From assembly GCA_050480245.1 (NCBI GenBank), contig JBCNEQ010000003.1: a stretch of DNA of 64,000 nucleotides; one strand, written 5' to 3'. The stretch is from Anoxybacillus sp050480245. Its GTDB lineage: Bacteria > Bacillota > Bacilli > Bacillales > Anoxybacillaceae. Under the pieces are notes generated by a model. That model saw only the letters and a program-made list of their open reading frames with translations. It made no database searches and had not been told where the DNA came from. Each line of letters opens with the position of its first letter. The stretch's first letter is position 1. Of this stretch, positions 35,409 to 43,766 are shown piece after piece. The position numbers and the translations under genes are program-made.

Positions 35409-36145
35409 CGTACGAACGGTTTGCGAGTTGGTATGATCAATTAATGAGCGATGCCCCGTATGATGCGTGGTGTGCACTCGTTGAACGAACCGTTGCTTCT
35501 TACGGAGTCGGAAAGCGGCTTCTTGATCTCGGATGCGGTACGGGGGAGCTTGCGATTCGGTTAGCTGAAAAAGGGTTTGAAGTGACCGGTGTCGACTTGT
35601 CAGAACAAATGTTGGCTATTGCGCAAATGAAGGCGCAAGAGCGCGGGGGCGATCTCTCATTTTTTCAACAAGATATGCGCGATTTTGGCCCGTTTGAGCC
35701 GTTTGATACGATCGTCATTTTTTGTGACTCGCTCAATTATTTATTACAGGAAGAAGACGTGACCGCCACGTTTTCGCGCGCATACGATCAATTGCGTCCG
35801 GGTGGATTGTTTTTATTTGATGTGCATTCTTTGTTTAAAATGGAAAACGTTTTTTTGCATCATGGGACGTTTGCCAGCAATGATGAACAAGTGAGTTATA
35901 TATGGAACTGTTATCCGAGTTCATGGCCACATAGCGTTGAACATGAACTCACGTTTTTCGTTCAATTAGAAGAAGGTGTGTATGAGCGAGTCGATGAAGT
36001 GCATGTGCAGCGAACGTACGACGTTGCTCGATACGAAGCGTGGTTAAAAGAAGCAGGGTTTCGCTTGTTGCATGTATGGGCGGATTTTACGGAACAACAG
36101 CCGACAAATGAAAGTGAGCGCATTTTTTTCATCGCGCAAAAATAA
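35405..36145 (+). CDS. yqeM: class I SAM-dependent methyltransferase YqeM
   Basis: This 246-residue methyltransferase has the SAM-binding motif LLDLGCGTGELAIRLAEKG near residue 40, then GVDLSEQML and IVIFCDSLNYL. The substrate is unknown. It is the last gene of the yqeG cluster and is followed by a strong terminator. Confidence 0.87.
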   Translation: MTYERFASWYDQLMSDAPYDAWCALVERTVASYGVGKRLLDLGCGTGELAIRLAEKGFEVTGVDLSEQMLAIAQMKAQERGGDLSFFQQDMRDFGPFEPFDTIVIFCDSLNYLLQEEDVTATFSRAYDQLRPGGLFLFDVHSLFKMENVFLHHGTFASNDEQVSYIWNCYPSSWPHSVEHELTFFVQLEEGVYERVDEVHVQRTYDVARYEAWLKEAGFRLLHVWADFTEQQPTNESERIFFIAQK

Positions 36146-36146
36146 G

Positions 36147-36178
36147 GTCCCAAAAGCAAACACTTTTGGGACTTTTTA
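36147..36178 (+). terminator. terminator of the yqeG-yqeM cluster
   Basis: A perfect 10-bp stem (36147-36156 with 36163-36172) is followed by TTTTTATT just after the yqeM stop. Confidence 0.85.
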
Positions 36179-36196
36179 TTAGCAGGATTTTTAAAG

Positions 36197-37027
36197 TTAA
36201 TCGCGAATGTTATCAATATGTTGGCGCACTTTTTCTGTTTCTTCGTAAAATTTTTCATGCGTTTTTTGAAAGAGGTGAACGAACAAATCCCCAACCTCTT
36301 TCTCTAACACCTCAATGCCTGCTCCAGTAATGCCACCTTTGACGCATACTTTTTCTTGTAATGTCGGTAGCGTATACAATTGTTGTTCAAGCAATGCACC
36401 TAGCCCTATGATCATATGCGTTGTTAACGTCGTTGCTTGTTCTTTTGTAATGGACGTTTGTTGAACTGCAGCATCGATAAATTTTTGAATTAAGTAGCTG
36501 AAAAAGGCAGGACCGCAGCTTGTTAAATCAGAAGCGATGCGCGTAATAGGCTCGTCTATGTATATTGGACGGGAAATGGAGCGAAAGAGCTGTTCGATCA
36601 TTGTCCGATATACGTCCATACAACGCTCGCTTACGGTGATTAAAGAGCAGCCGGCAAGCGCACGATGTGTAATGCTTGGGATGACACGAATGACGTGGCA
36701 TGGAACGAGCGATTCAAGTTGTTGAATGGATATCGGGCTTGTAATCGATACGATGCAATGATCATCGCTCAAGTGTGGACGTAGTTTTTGCAACAGAGCA
36801 GGCATGTGCAACGGCTTTGTGCAAATAAAAATGATCGTGGCATGTTTCACGACGTCTTCGTTCGTTTGCATCACATGTATGTTCGGATAACGTTTTTGTA
36901 TGCTGTACGCTTTTTCAAGCGTCCGGTTCGTAATGAACAGTTGTTCTTGCTTCACTGCACTTCCATTAATAAACGACTCAATTAAAATCGTTCCCATGTT
37001 TCCTGTTCCGATAAACCCTATATTCAA
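36197..37027 (-). CDS. comER: ComER, pyrroline-5-carboxylate reductase-like protein
   Basis: This 276-residue protein of the P5C reductase family has the Rossmann motif MNIGFIGTGNMG at the N-terminus and the C-terminal VKGGITGAGIEVLE block. It lies divergent from comEA, as in B. subtilis, where it is dispensable for competence. Enzymatic activity is not shown. Confidence 0.9.
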   Translation of the reverse strand: MNIGFIGTGNMGTILIESFINGSAVKQEQLFITNRTLEKAYSIQKRYPNIHVMQTNEDVVKHATIIFICTKPLHMPALLQKLRPHLSDDHCIVSITSPISIQQLESLVPCHVIRVIPSITHRALAGCSLITVSERCMDVYRTMIEQLFRSISRPIYIDEPITRIASDLTSCGPAFFSYLIQKFIDAAVQQTSITKEQATTLTTHMIIGLGALLEQQLYTLPTLQEKVCVKGGITGAGIEVLEKEVGDLFVHLFQKTHEKFYEETEKVRQHIDNIRD

Positions 37028-37102
37028 CGGTATCCCCCCTTATCCGTCACGCTATACGTCATATGTATGCAATGATGACGCTTTTTATGAAAGGGTGGAA
37101 GC

Positions 37103-37693
37103 ATGAAGTGGATAAAAACGTATGAACGCTGGATATATATTGGGGCAATGGTCATTGGAGCGATCATTTGGACTATGCAGCAACAAGACGAAACAACAAC
37201 ACTTCCTTTAGAAGAACAAATAGAACAAAATGAACAGCCAATAGCGAAACAAGAAGAACAAGCGTCCATTGTCGTTGATGTGAAAGGAGCGGTAAAGCGA
37301 ACAGGAGTATATGAAGTCGCCCCGACAAGCCGCGTTCATGATGTCATTCAACTTGCGGGAGGGCTAACCGAAGAAGCAGATGAAACGAAAGTGAATTTTG
37401 CGATGAAAGTGCATGATGAAATGGTCATTTACGTGCCAAAAAAAGGAGAAGAAATAAGCACAGAAACGGCCATAACTGACCATGCAAGCAGTTCAGACGG
37501 AAAAATTAACATTAACACAGCAACGATTGAACAACTACAAACGTTACAAGGAATTGGTCCGACAAAAGCATCCGCCATTATTGCGTATCGTGAGGAGCAC
37601 GGCCCATTTCAAAAAGCGGAAGATTTACTTCATGTCAACGGAATCGGTCAAAAATCGTTTGAAAAAATAAAAGAACAAATTGTCGTTCGCTGA
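37103..37693 (+). CDS. comEA: competence DNA receptor ComEA
   Basis: This 196-residue protein has one N-terminal membrane helix (about residues 9-25), an acidic linker, an SLBB domain (VDVKGAVKRTGVYEV...VIYVPKKGEE) and C-terminal helix-hairpin-helix motifs (INTATIEQLQTLQGIGPTKASAII). It binds incoming double-stranded DNA at the cell surface. The ATG follows AAAGGGTGG. Confidence 0.95.
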   Translation: MKWIKTYERWIYIGAMVIGAIIWTMQQQDETTTLPLEEQIEQNEQPIAKQEEQASIVVDVKGAVKRTGVYEVAPTSRVHDVIQLAGGLTEEADETKVNFAMKVHDEMVIYVPKKGEEISTETAITDHASSSDGKININTATIEQLQTLQGIGPTKASAIIAYREEHGPFQKAEDLLHVNGIGQKSFEKIKEQIVVR

Positions 37694-37738
37694 AATTGGC
37701 GATAAACTAAAGGCATAATGGACAAGGGGGAGAAGTAG

Positions 37739-38206
37739 ATGGAGCGAATTACATGGGATCAATATTTTATGGCACAAAGCCATTTATTAGCGCTGCGCAG
37801 CACATGCACGAGGCTAGCCGTCGGAGCAACAATTGTGCGTGATAAGCGCATTATTGCTGGGGGATATAACGGTTCGATCGCAGGTGGGGCGCATTGTATC
37901 GATGAAGGATGTTATGTCATTGACAACCATTGCGTGCGCACCATTCATGCTGAAATGAACGCCATTTTGCAATGTGCAAAGTTTGGTGTGCCAACAGAAG
38001 GAGCGGAAATATACGTCACTCACTTTCCTTGCTTACAATGTTGTAAAGCGATTATTCAAAGTGGGATCAAAGCAGTTTATTATGCCAATGACTACAAAAA
38101 TCATCCGTTTGCTTTACAGTTGTTTGAACAAGCCGGTGTAACGGTAAAGCACGTCCCGTTTGATATGGAATCCATTCCGACATTTTTGCACGCAAGGGGG
38201 AGATGA
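37739..38206 (+). CDS. comEB: ComEB, dCMP deaminase family
   Basis: This 155-residue zinc-dependent deaminase shows the zinc ligands HAEMNAIL and PCLQCC. It converts dCMP to dUMP and lies between comEA and comEC in Bacillus; it is not itself needed for DNA uptake. The N-terminus ITWDQYFMAQSHLLALRSTC is typical. AAGGGGGAGAAG precedes the ATG. Confidence 0.94.
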   Translation: MERITWDQYFMAQSHLLALRSTCTRLAVGATIVRDKRIIAGGYNGSIAGGAHCIDEGCYVIDNHCVRTIHAEMNAILQCAKFGVPTEGAEIYVTHFPCLQCCKAIIQSGIKAVYYANDYKNHPFALQLFEQAGVTVKHVPFDMESIPTFLHARGR

Positions 38207-38218
38207 GATATCGTTTAC

Positions 38219-40465
38219 GTGGCGATGGCGGCCGTTTTGGCCGTCTTGTCTATGTTAATAAAATCAACTGTTTGTTTTGTGTTGTCATTTGGGTATGGTT
38301 TCTTTTTATTTTGGCGTAAGCGTACGTTATTTTTCGCGTGCATGTGCTGTTATTTGTTCTTCTCGTTATGGAGCAAATGGGTAGATGCGCATAATGTGAC
38401 GAAACTTTCGGGAAATGAGACAACCTTTTTTGTGCGATTCATTGCCCCAATTTATATTGATGGGGATCAAGTGAAAACGACTGTTCAATGGCAAAATGAA
38501 CGGCTGCAACTTGCTTATCGTCTCCGAACCGAGCAGGAAAAGCGACAATGGGAAAGGCTTCAAATAGGGGCAACATGTTTGCTCAAAGGAACGCTTGAGC
38601 GTCCTTCTTTGCCGACAAATCCGTACGCTTTCAATTATCGTCGTTATTTGTTTCAGCAACATATTCATTGGATCGTTCGCCCCGTTTCCTTCGACCGTTG
38701 CGTGCGCACGAACGTGACGCTTATTGAACGATTACAAACAATTCGGCAACAAGGCATTCGCTATATTCGTAATCATTTTCCTAATGACGTTAGTGCGTTT
38801 ATGCAAGCGTTGATTTACGGTGAACGAAGCGACATGCAACCGACCGTTCTTTTAAGTTACCAAAAGCTAGGCTTGATTCATTTGCTTGCGATTTCAGGCT
38901 TGCATATGACGTTGCTTGTCGGTGGTTGTTTTTATTTATTCATTCGTCTCGGTATAACAAGGGAACGAGCGACGATGATATTGCTTGGATGCATTCCGAT
39001 GTACGTCATTTTAGCAGGAGCTGCACCGTCAGTCATGCGCGCTGCAATTATGACGAGTTGCTTTTTTCTCGCTTCTTCTCGTCTGCGCACAATCGATTCA
39101 TTAAGCATCGCTTGCCTCGTTTTATTAGCAAAAGACCCGTATACGATGTTTCATCTTGGCTTCCAATTATCTTTCCTCGTTTGTTTTGCGCTAATCATTT
39201 GTTCCTCATTCATTCAAAATCAACGCTCTGTTATTCGACAGTTGTTTGCGACATCGTTTATTGCACAAATGAGTACATTGCCGCTTTTGCTTTATCATTT
39301 TTACGAAATTTCTCTTTTATCGATCCCGTTAAATGTCATCTTTGTTCCGCTTTATTCGTTTATTATTTTGCCGCTTTCGTTTGTAGCGTTATTTGCCCAT
39401 ATATGTATCCCGTTTCTTAGCCCGTTAATCATATATGGATTGACGGTAGTCATCGCTCATTCAAATGCGCTTGTGACTTCACTTTCCGATACGTTGATGC
39501 TTACGCTCGGTCGCCCGCCAGCGTTGTTAATCATTGCTTATGTTCTCTCCATCTGTCTTTTATTCCTTTCATTTGAACAACAAAAGCGAGCACATCTTTT
39601 TCGTTTTTCGTTTATTTTTGTGATTATTATCCATTTCATTTCACCGTTTTTTCGTCCGAGCGGGGAAGTGGTTATGTTAGACGTTGGACAAGGAGATAGT
39701 ATATATATTGAACTTCCATATCGAAAGGCGATTTATATCATTGATACCGGGGGAACGATGTCATTTGCCGATGAATTGTGGAAAAAGCGAAAGCAGTCAT
39801 TTCGTGTCGGGGAAGATGTGCTCGTTCCGTTTTTAAAGGCCAAAGGTGTGCGTACGATCGATGCGCTTATTGCAACACATGGAGATTTTGATCATATTGG
39901 GGATGCGGGCGATGTATTCGAAGCAGTTCGTGTCCGGAAATTGATGGTTGGTATGCAACAACAACGAAACGATTTGGAACAAACGTTAATTGAGCAAGCG
40001 AGCAAAAAAGGCGCTCGTGTGCAAATGGTCAAAAATGGCGATCGTTGGGCGGTCGGAGAAGCTCGATTTCATATTCTTTCTCCGTTTGGAAACGAAACGA
40101 CGACAAATGACCGTTCTGTTGTGTTGTATGCATGGATGGGAGGGGCATATTGGCTATTTACCGGCGATTTAGAAGAAGAAGGGGAGCGGCGAATCATAAG
40201 CACATATCGGTCGTTGCCTGTTCACATCTTAAAAGTTGGTCATCACGGAAGCAAAACGTCAACGTCTGAACCATTTTTACAACATATTCGTCCCAAGGTG
40301 GCGCTCATTTCAGCTGGCCGACGCAACCGATACGGTCATCCGCATCATGAAGTGATTGACCGCTTACGTCAACATAACGTCCACATCTTTCGCACGGATG
40401 AACAAGGGGCCATCGTTATTCGTTTTCATAAGCGGATAAGCACCATTCAAACGTTTTCGCCATAA
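38219..40465 (+). CDS. comEC: DNA internalization channel ComEC/Rec2
   Basis: This 748-residue polytopic membrane protein takes up single-stranded DNA. It has N-terminal helices and an OB-like outside domain, then the Competence domain (HLLAISGLHMTLLVGG near residue 220 and following helices). A C-terminal metallo-beta-lactamase-like domain carries LDVGQGDSIYI, THGDFDHIGD and VGHHGSKTSTS. The start is uncertain: GTG 38219 is 17 bases from the nearest GGGGGAG, and ATG 38225 is an alternative; upstream the frame is closed. Confidence 0.92.
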   Translation: MAMAAVLAVLSMLIKSTVCFVLSFGYGFFLFWRKRTLFFACMCCYLFFSLWSKWVDAHNVTKLSGNETTFFVRFIAPIYIDGDQVKTTVQWQNERLQLAYRLRTEQEKRQWERLQIGATCLLKGTLERPSLPTNPYAFNYRRYLFQQHIHWIVRPVSFDRCVRTNVTLIERLQTIRQQGIRYIRNHFPNDVSAFMQALIYGERSDMQPTVLLSYQKLGLIHLLAISGLHMTLLVGGCFYLFIRLGITRERATMILLGCIPMYVILAGAAPSVMRAAIMTSCFFLASSRLRTIDSLSIACLVLLAKDPYTMFHLGFQLSFLVCFALIICSSFIQNQRSVIRQLFATSFIAQMSTLPLLLYHFYEISLLSIPLNVIFVPLYSFIILPLSFVALFAHICIPFLSPLIIYGLTVVIAHSNALVTSLSDTLMLTLGRPPALLIIAYVLSICLLFLSFEQQKRAHLFRFSFIFVIIIHFISPFFRPSGEVVMLDVGQGDSIYIELPYRKAIYIIDTGGTMSFADELWKKRKQSFRVGEDVLVPFLKAKGVRTIDALIATHGDFDHIGDAGDVFEAVRVRKLMVGMQQQRNDLEQTLIEQASKKGARVQMVKNGDRWAVGEARFHILSPFGNETTTNDRSVVLYAWMGGAYWLFTGDLEEEGERRIISTYRSLPVHILKVGHHGSKTSTSEPFLQHIRPKVALISAGRRNRYGHPHHEVIDRLRQHNVHIFRTDEQGAIVIRFHKRISTIQTFSP

Positions 40466-40472
40466 TATGCAA

Positions 40473-40506
40473 GAAAAAAGAGACTGCAAATGGCAATCTC
40501 TTTTCT
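40473..40506. terminator. bidirectional terminator between comEC and yqzM
   Basis: An imperfect stem (AGAGA with TCTCT plus TGC with GCA inside) lies between the convergent genes, with A and T tracts at both ends. Confidence 0.65.
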
Positions 40507-40513
40507 GCGTTCA

Positions 40514-40648
40514 TTATGCACCGAAAAATTTAACGAGTGTGGCAATAATGAACATTGTGGCGAAAAAACCGAATGATACGATGAAGCCAACAGCCGAGTC
40601 CACAGCATCGTTGCGCGTACATTGAACGTTTTTTTCAAATTCGTTCAT
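40514..40648 (-). CDS. yqzM: YqzM family small membrane protein
   Basis: This 44-residue protein (MNEFEKNVQCTRNDAVDSAV, then a membrane helix GFIVSFGFFATMFIIATLVKFF) closely matches B. subtilis YqzM. The ATG at 40648 lies behind GGAGGG on the minus strand. It is always near comEC and holA; function is unknown. Confidence 0.88.
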   Translation of the reverse strand: MNEFEKNVQCTRNDAVDSAVGFIVSFGFFATMFIIATLVKFFGA

Positions 40649-40710
40649 GACCATCCCTCCTACTTTCTCAGCATTAGTATAAGGGAAAAAAGAGAGAAAA
40701 TCTACATTGT

Positions 40711-40725
40711 TGACAACAGTTGTCA
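40711..40725. promoter_or_regulatory. perfect palindrome upstream of yqzM
   Basis: TGACAAC-A-GTTGTCA is a perfect 7-1-7 palindrome about 60 bases upstream of the yqzM start. It looks like an operator half-site pair; I cannot name a regulator. Confidence 0.4.
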
Positions 40726-40763
40726 CAAATAGATCGCACGAGAACGGAAAAGATAAGGATACC

Positions 40764-40843
40764 CGTTGGACAAATGAGTTCCTAGGGCTTGTTTTCCAAC
40801 GTTTAGATAAATGGGAGTTGGCAACTTTCGTTTGCTAACTCCC
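40764..40843. other. structured intergenic region before holA
   Basis: Two inverted repeats lie in the 260-base gap between yqzM and holA: CGTTGGA (40764-40770) with TCCAACG (40795-40801), and a 12-bp near-perfect stem (40813-40824 with 40832-40843, one G-U pair). The second lacks a clear T tract. This may be a small RNA, a leader of holA or a dispersed repeat. Confidence 0.45.
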
Positions 40844-40908
40844 TTGTAAAATGCTCCGAAACGTTGTATGTTCTTTAAAGAGAGTGGATGAAGAATGGGG
40901 AAGAGAAC

Positions 40909-41868
40909 ATGGAACAACTATATGTCATATATGGCACGGAGCATTTTTTAATGAAACAAGCGCATGAGCAAATTATTCGACGAGCGTTATCGGATGAAGA
41001 GCGTGAATGGAACGTCAGTACATATGATTGCGAAGAGACGCCGATTGAAGTAGCGCTTGAAGACGCAGAAACGCTCCCGTTTCTCGGTGAGCGGAAAGTT
41101 GTGGTTGTCAAACAGCCGTATTTTTTAACAGCGGAAAAAGGAAAAGAAAAAGTAGAGCACGACGTCAAACGGTTAGAAGCTTACATCGAGCAACCAGCAC
41201 CGTTCTCAAGCGTCATTTTTATCGGTCCATATGAAAAACTTGACGAACGTAAAAAGGTGACGAAAGCGTTATTAAAAAAAGCACATGTCATCGTTGCGAA
41301 GCCGCTGAATGAAAAAGAATTAAAGCAATGGATCAAAGGACAATGTCAAATCGATGATGACGCAATTGATGTATTGCTTACATTAGCAGGGACAGACTTA
41401 GCCACGTTGGCAAACGAAATCGAAAAGCTCATGCTTTTTGCCGAACATCGCGCAATTACAGCTAGCGACGTTCGTTTGCTTGTGTCGCGCACGCTCGAAC
41501 AAAACGTATTTGTTCTCGTTGAACAAATGGCAAAACGAAACATTCCAGCTGCGCTGCAAACGCTTCAAGATTTGTTGCGGCAAAATGAAGAACCGATTAA
41601 GCTTGTGGCGTTGTTAGCAAGCCAATTTCGGCTCATTTATGAAGTGAAAGAACTGATGAAAACAGGGTACGGACAACAACAAATCGCCTCGATGTTAGGT
41701 GTTCATCCGTTTCGTGTAAAAGTGGCAGCAGGTTATGCGAGCGGATTTTCGGAGCAGCAGCTGATGCATATTTTATACGACTTAGCGGAAACCGACTATG
41801 CGCTAAAAAGCAGCGCGATGGACAAACAGTTGTTGTTGCAGTTGTTTTTCTTAAAGTTACAGCGGTAG
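40909..41868 (+). CDS. holA: DNA polymerase III delta subunit HolA (YqeN)
   Basis: This 319-residue clamp-loader subunit opens the sliding clamp. The N-terminus MEQLYVIYGTEHFLMKQA is the family start and LAGTDLATLANEIEKLMLF with EPIKLVALLASQFRLIYEVKEL are family signatures of the AAA-like and C-terminal collar domains. ATG 40909 follows GGGGAAG; an in-frame ATG at 40888 would add seven residues. Confidence 0.92.
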   Translation: MEQLYVIYGTEHFLMKQAHEQIIRRALSDEEREWNVSTYDCEETPIEVALEDAETLPFLGERKVVVVKQPYFLTAEKGKEKVEHDVKRLEAYIEQPAPFSSVIFIGPYEKLDERKKVTKALLKKAHVIVAKPLNEKELKQWIKGQCQIDDDAIDVLLTLAGTDLATLANEIEKLMLFAEHRAITASDVRLLVSRTLEQNVFVLVEQMAKRNIPAALQTLQDLLRQNEEPIKLVALLASQFRLIYEVKELMKTGYGQQQIASMLGVHPFRVKVAAGYASGFSEQQLMHILYDLAETDYALKSSAMDKQLLLQLFFLKLQR

Positions 41869-41888
41869 AGAGACAATCTACCGCTTTT
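41861..41888 (+). terminator. holA terminator
   Basis: An 8-bp stem (AGCGGTAG at 41861-41868, CTACCGCT at 41878-41885) ends in TTTT. It overlaps the last codons of the small minus-strand gene opposite. Confidence 0.7.
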
Positions 41889-42072
41889 GTTGTAGCGCCT
41901 CGACATTAATCATGAAAAAAACACGATCGAGCGGATCACCTTGCATAAAGGCGAGCGTTTTCGGTTTGTATGTTCGCACGGTCGCAATATGTACAATTGC
42001 ATCTAATTCCTGATCAGACAGTTGAGCAAATAATGAAATGGTTTTTAACCGCTCTTTGACCCAATGGAACAT
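41878..42072 (-). CDS. 64-residue fragment of a Crp/Fnr-type cyclic nucleotide-binding domain
   Basis: A short frame starts at ATG 42072 with a strong GGAGGGGA site. It encodes the first half of a cNMP-binding domain: LFAQLSDQELDAIVHIATVRTYKPKTLAFMQGDPLDRVFFMI. It then ends in an unrelated tail inside the holA terminator. Full Crp/Fnr regulators are about 220 residues with a helix-turn-helix, so this is either a decayed 5' remnant or a mini-protein. It lacks the PRS-type phosphate cassette and any DNA-binding domain. It may be co-transcribed after rpsT unless the rpsT terminator blocks. Confidence 0.55.
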   Translation of the reverse strand: MFHWVKERLKTISLFAQLSDQELDAIVHIATVRTYKPKTLAFMQGDPLDRVFFMINVEALQQKR

Positions 42073-42094
42073 ATATTTCCCCTCCGAAATATGG

Positions 42095-42128
42095 AAAAAC
42101 AGCTTGCCGTGTATGACAAGCTGTTTTT
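42095..42128. terminator. rpsT terminator
   Basis: A perfect 12-bp stem (42095-42106 with 42117-42128) with a 10-base loop, with A and T tracts on both sides. Confidence 0.85.
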
Positions 42129-42131
42129 TCA

Positions 42132-42398
42132 TTATGCTGTAATGCTGTTCAATTTTTTCGCTAAACGTGATTTATAGCGATTTGCAGCATTTTTGTGGAT
42201 TAAGCCTTTGCTAGCTGCTTTGTCGATTTTTTTCGTTGCAAATGCGAAAGCTTCTTTCGCTTTTTCCACGTCTTTTAATTCAACAAGCGCTTCAAATTTT
42301 TTGATTGCAGTGCGCATTGCTGATTTCATAGATGCGTTGTGAGCGCGACGCTTTTCGCTTGTTTTTGCACGTTTAATTGCTGATTTAATGTTTGCCAT
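42132..42398 (-). CDS. rpsT: 30S ribosomal protein S20
   Basis: This 88-residue basic, helical protein binds 16S rRNA. The sequence MANIKSAIKRAKTSEKRR and KGLIHKNAANRYKSRLAK is diagnostic. ATG 42398 follows GGAGGTG on the minus strand. It is divergent from gpr. Confidence 0.96.
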   Translation of the reverse strand: MANIKSAIKRAKTSEKRRAHNASMKSAMRTAIKKFEALVELKDVEKAKEAFAFATKKIDKAASKGLIHKNAANRYKSRLAKKLNSITA

Positions 42399-42598
42399 TT
42401 TTTTCACCTCCGTTAACCGATCGCAAATATATACGTTCAATACGCGACAGTTCGATGAACAATAAGAACAAGTGATATTCTACCAAACTGCTCTTAATTA
42501 TGCAATAGGGCAAAGCCGGAAAAGTACGATTGTATGAAAAAGGAGGAAAATGGATAAAACAAATGATAAAAAGCAATGAAAGTGATGGAGGGGATCGC

Positions 42599-43702
42599 AT
42601 GATTGATTTACGACCATATAGCGTGCGAACGGATTTAGCGATTGAAGCGCATGAAATTGCCATTGAGGAACGATTACAAAGCAAGCAGGAGACTTCGCTT
42701 GAAGGGGTATCCATTCGCGATTGGGAAGAAGACGGGGTCCATTTTTCGTTTGTAGAAGTGACAGAGGAAGGCGCAAAAACGTTAGGAAAAAAAGCTGGAA
42801 AATATTTAACGATTGAAGCGCAAGGCATTCGAACGCAAGACACCGACTTACAGCAAAAAGTAGAAAAACTATTTGCGAAACATTTTCATTCATTTTTACA
42901 GCAACTAGGTATTCCTCAAGAAGCAAGTTGTCTTGTTGTTGGGTTAGGGAATGCGGAAGTCACCCCAGATGCACTTGGCCCGATTGCTGTTTCGAATTTA
43001 GTCGTAACGCGCCATTTATTTGAACTGCAGCCTGAAAGTGTTCAAGACGGATTTCGCTCTGTGAGCGCACTCGCTCCAGGAGTGATGGGGATGACCGGAA
43101 TGGAAACGAGCGACATTATTGCGGGTATCGTGGAAAAAATTAAACCGGATTTTATCGTTGCTATTGACGCATTAGCTGCCCGTTCGATCGAACGGGTAAA
43201 CGCCACGATTCAAATTTCAGATACAGGTATTCATCCAGGAGCAGGGGTTGGGAATAAACGGAAAGAACTAAGTAAACAAACGCTAGGTATTCCTGTCATT
43301 GCGATTGGAGTGCCGACGGTCGTTGATGCCGTATCGATTGCAAGCGATACAATTGATTTATTGTTAAAACATCTCGGTCGTGAGATGAAAGAAGGCAATC
43401 GAGCAGCGCGCGCGTTGGCCCCAGCTAATTTTGTATTCGGAAAGAGAAAAAAATTGACGGAAGAAGATTTGCCGAATGAGTCAAATCGTTCTGCTTTTTT
43501 AGGCATGGTTGGCATGCTAGATGAAGAAGAAAAGCGGCAATTAATTTATGAAGTGCTTGCCCCGCTCGGCCATAATTTAATGGTTACGCCAAAAGAGGTC
43601 GATTTATTTATCGAGGAGATGGCGAACATATTAGCTAGTGGGTTAAATGCGGCTTTACATCATCACATCGATCAAGAAAACGTTGGAACGTACACCCATT
43701 AG
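42599..43702 (+). CDS. gpr: germination protease GPR
   Basis: This 367-residue protease degrades small acid-soluble spore proteins during germination and is made as a zymogen with a short N-terminal propeptide. VGLGNAEVTPDALGP, SALAPGVMGMTGMETSD and DALAARSIERVN are family blocks. ATG 42599 is chosen because GATGGAGGGG lies just before it, giving near-identical length to B. subtilis GPR. spoIIP follows after a short gap. Confidence 0.95.
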   Translation: MIDLRPYSVRTDLAIEAHEIAIEERLQSKQETSLEGVSIRDWEEDGVHFSFVEVTEEGAKTLGKKAGKYLTIEAQGIRTQDTDLQQKVEKLFAKHFHSFLQQLGIPQEASCLVVGLGNAEVTPDALGPIAVSNLVVTRHLFELQPESVQDGFRSVSALAPGVMGMTGMETSDIIAGIVEKIKPDFIVAIDALAARSIERVNATIQISDTGIHPGAGVGNKRKELSKQTLGIPVIAIGVPTVVDAVSIASDTIDLLLKHLGREMKEGNRAARALAPANFVFGKRKKLTEEDLPNESNRSAFLGMVGMLDEEEKRQLIYEVLAPLGHNLMVTPKEVDLFIEEMANILASGLNAALHHHIDQENVGTYTH

Positions 43703-43766
43703 TTTTTCGTTCTATCTTTCAAAGCGTTGTCATATTGATAGAGTAGACAAGCTTTGAAAGGGTGAA

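Noticed and set aside
38219..40465. Several overlapping frames inside comEC, including one at 38926-39420
   Set aside because: They are shadows of the membrane-protein reading frame with its skewed composition.
40723..40917. A 64-residue minus-strand frame before holA
   Set aside because: It crosses both hairpins and the holA start and has no good ribosome site; composition does not look coding, although a repeat origin was noted.
42399..42598. A sigma-G promoter upstream of gpr
   Set aside because: Expected from B. subtilis, but I found no convincing -35/-10 pair.
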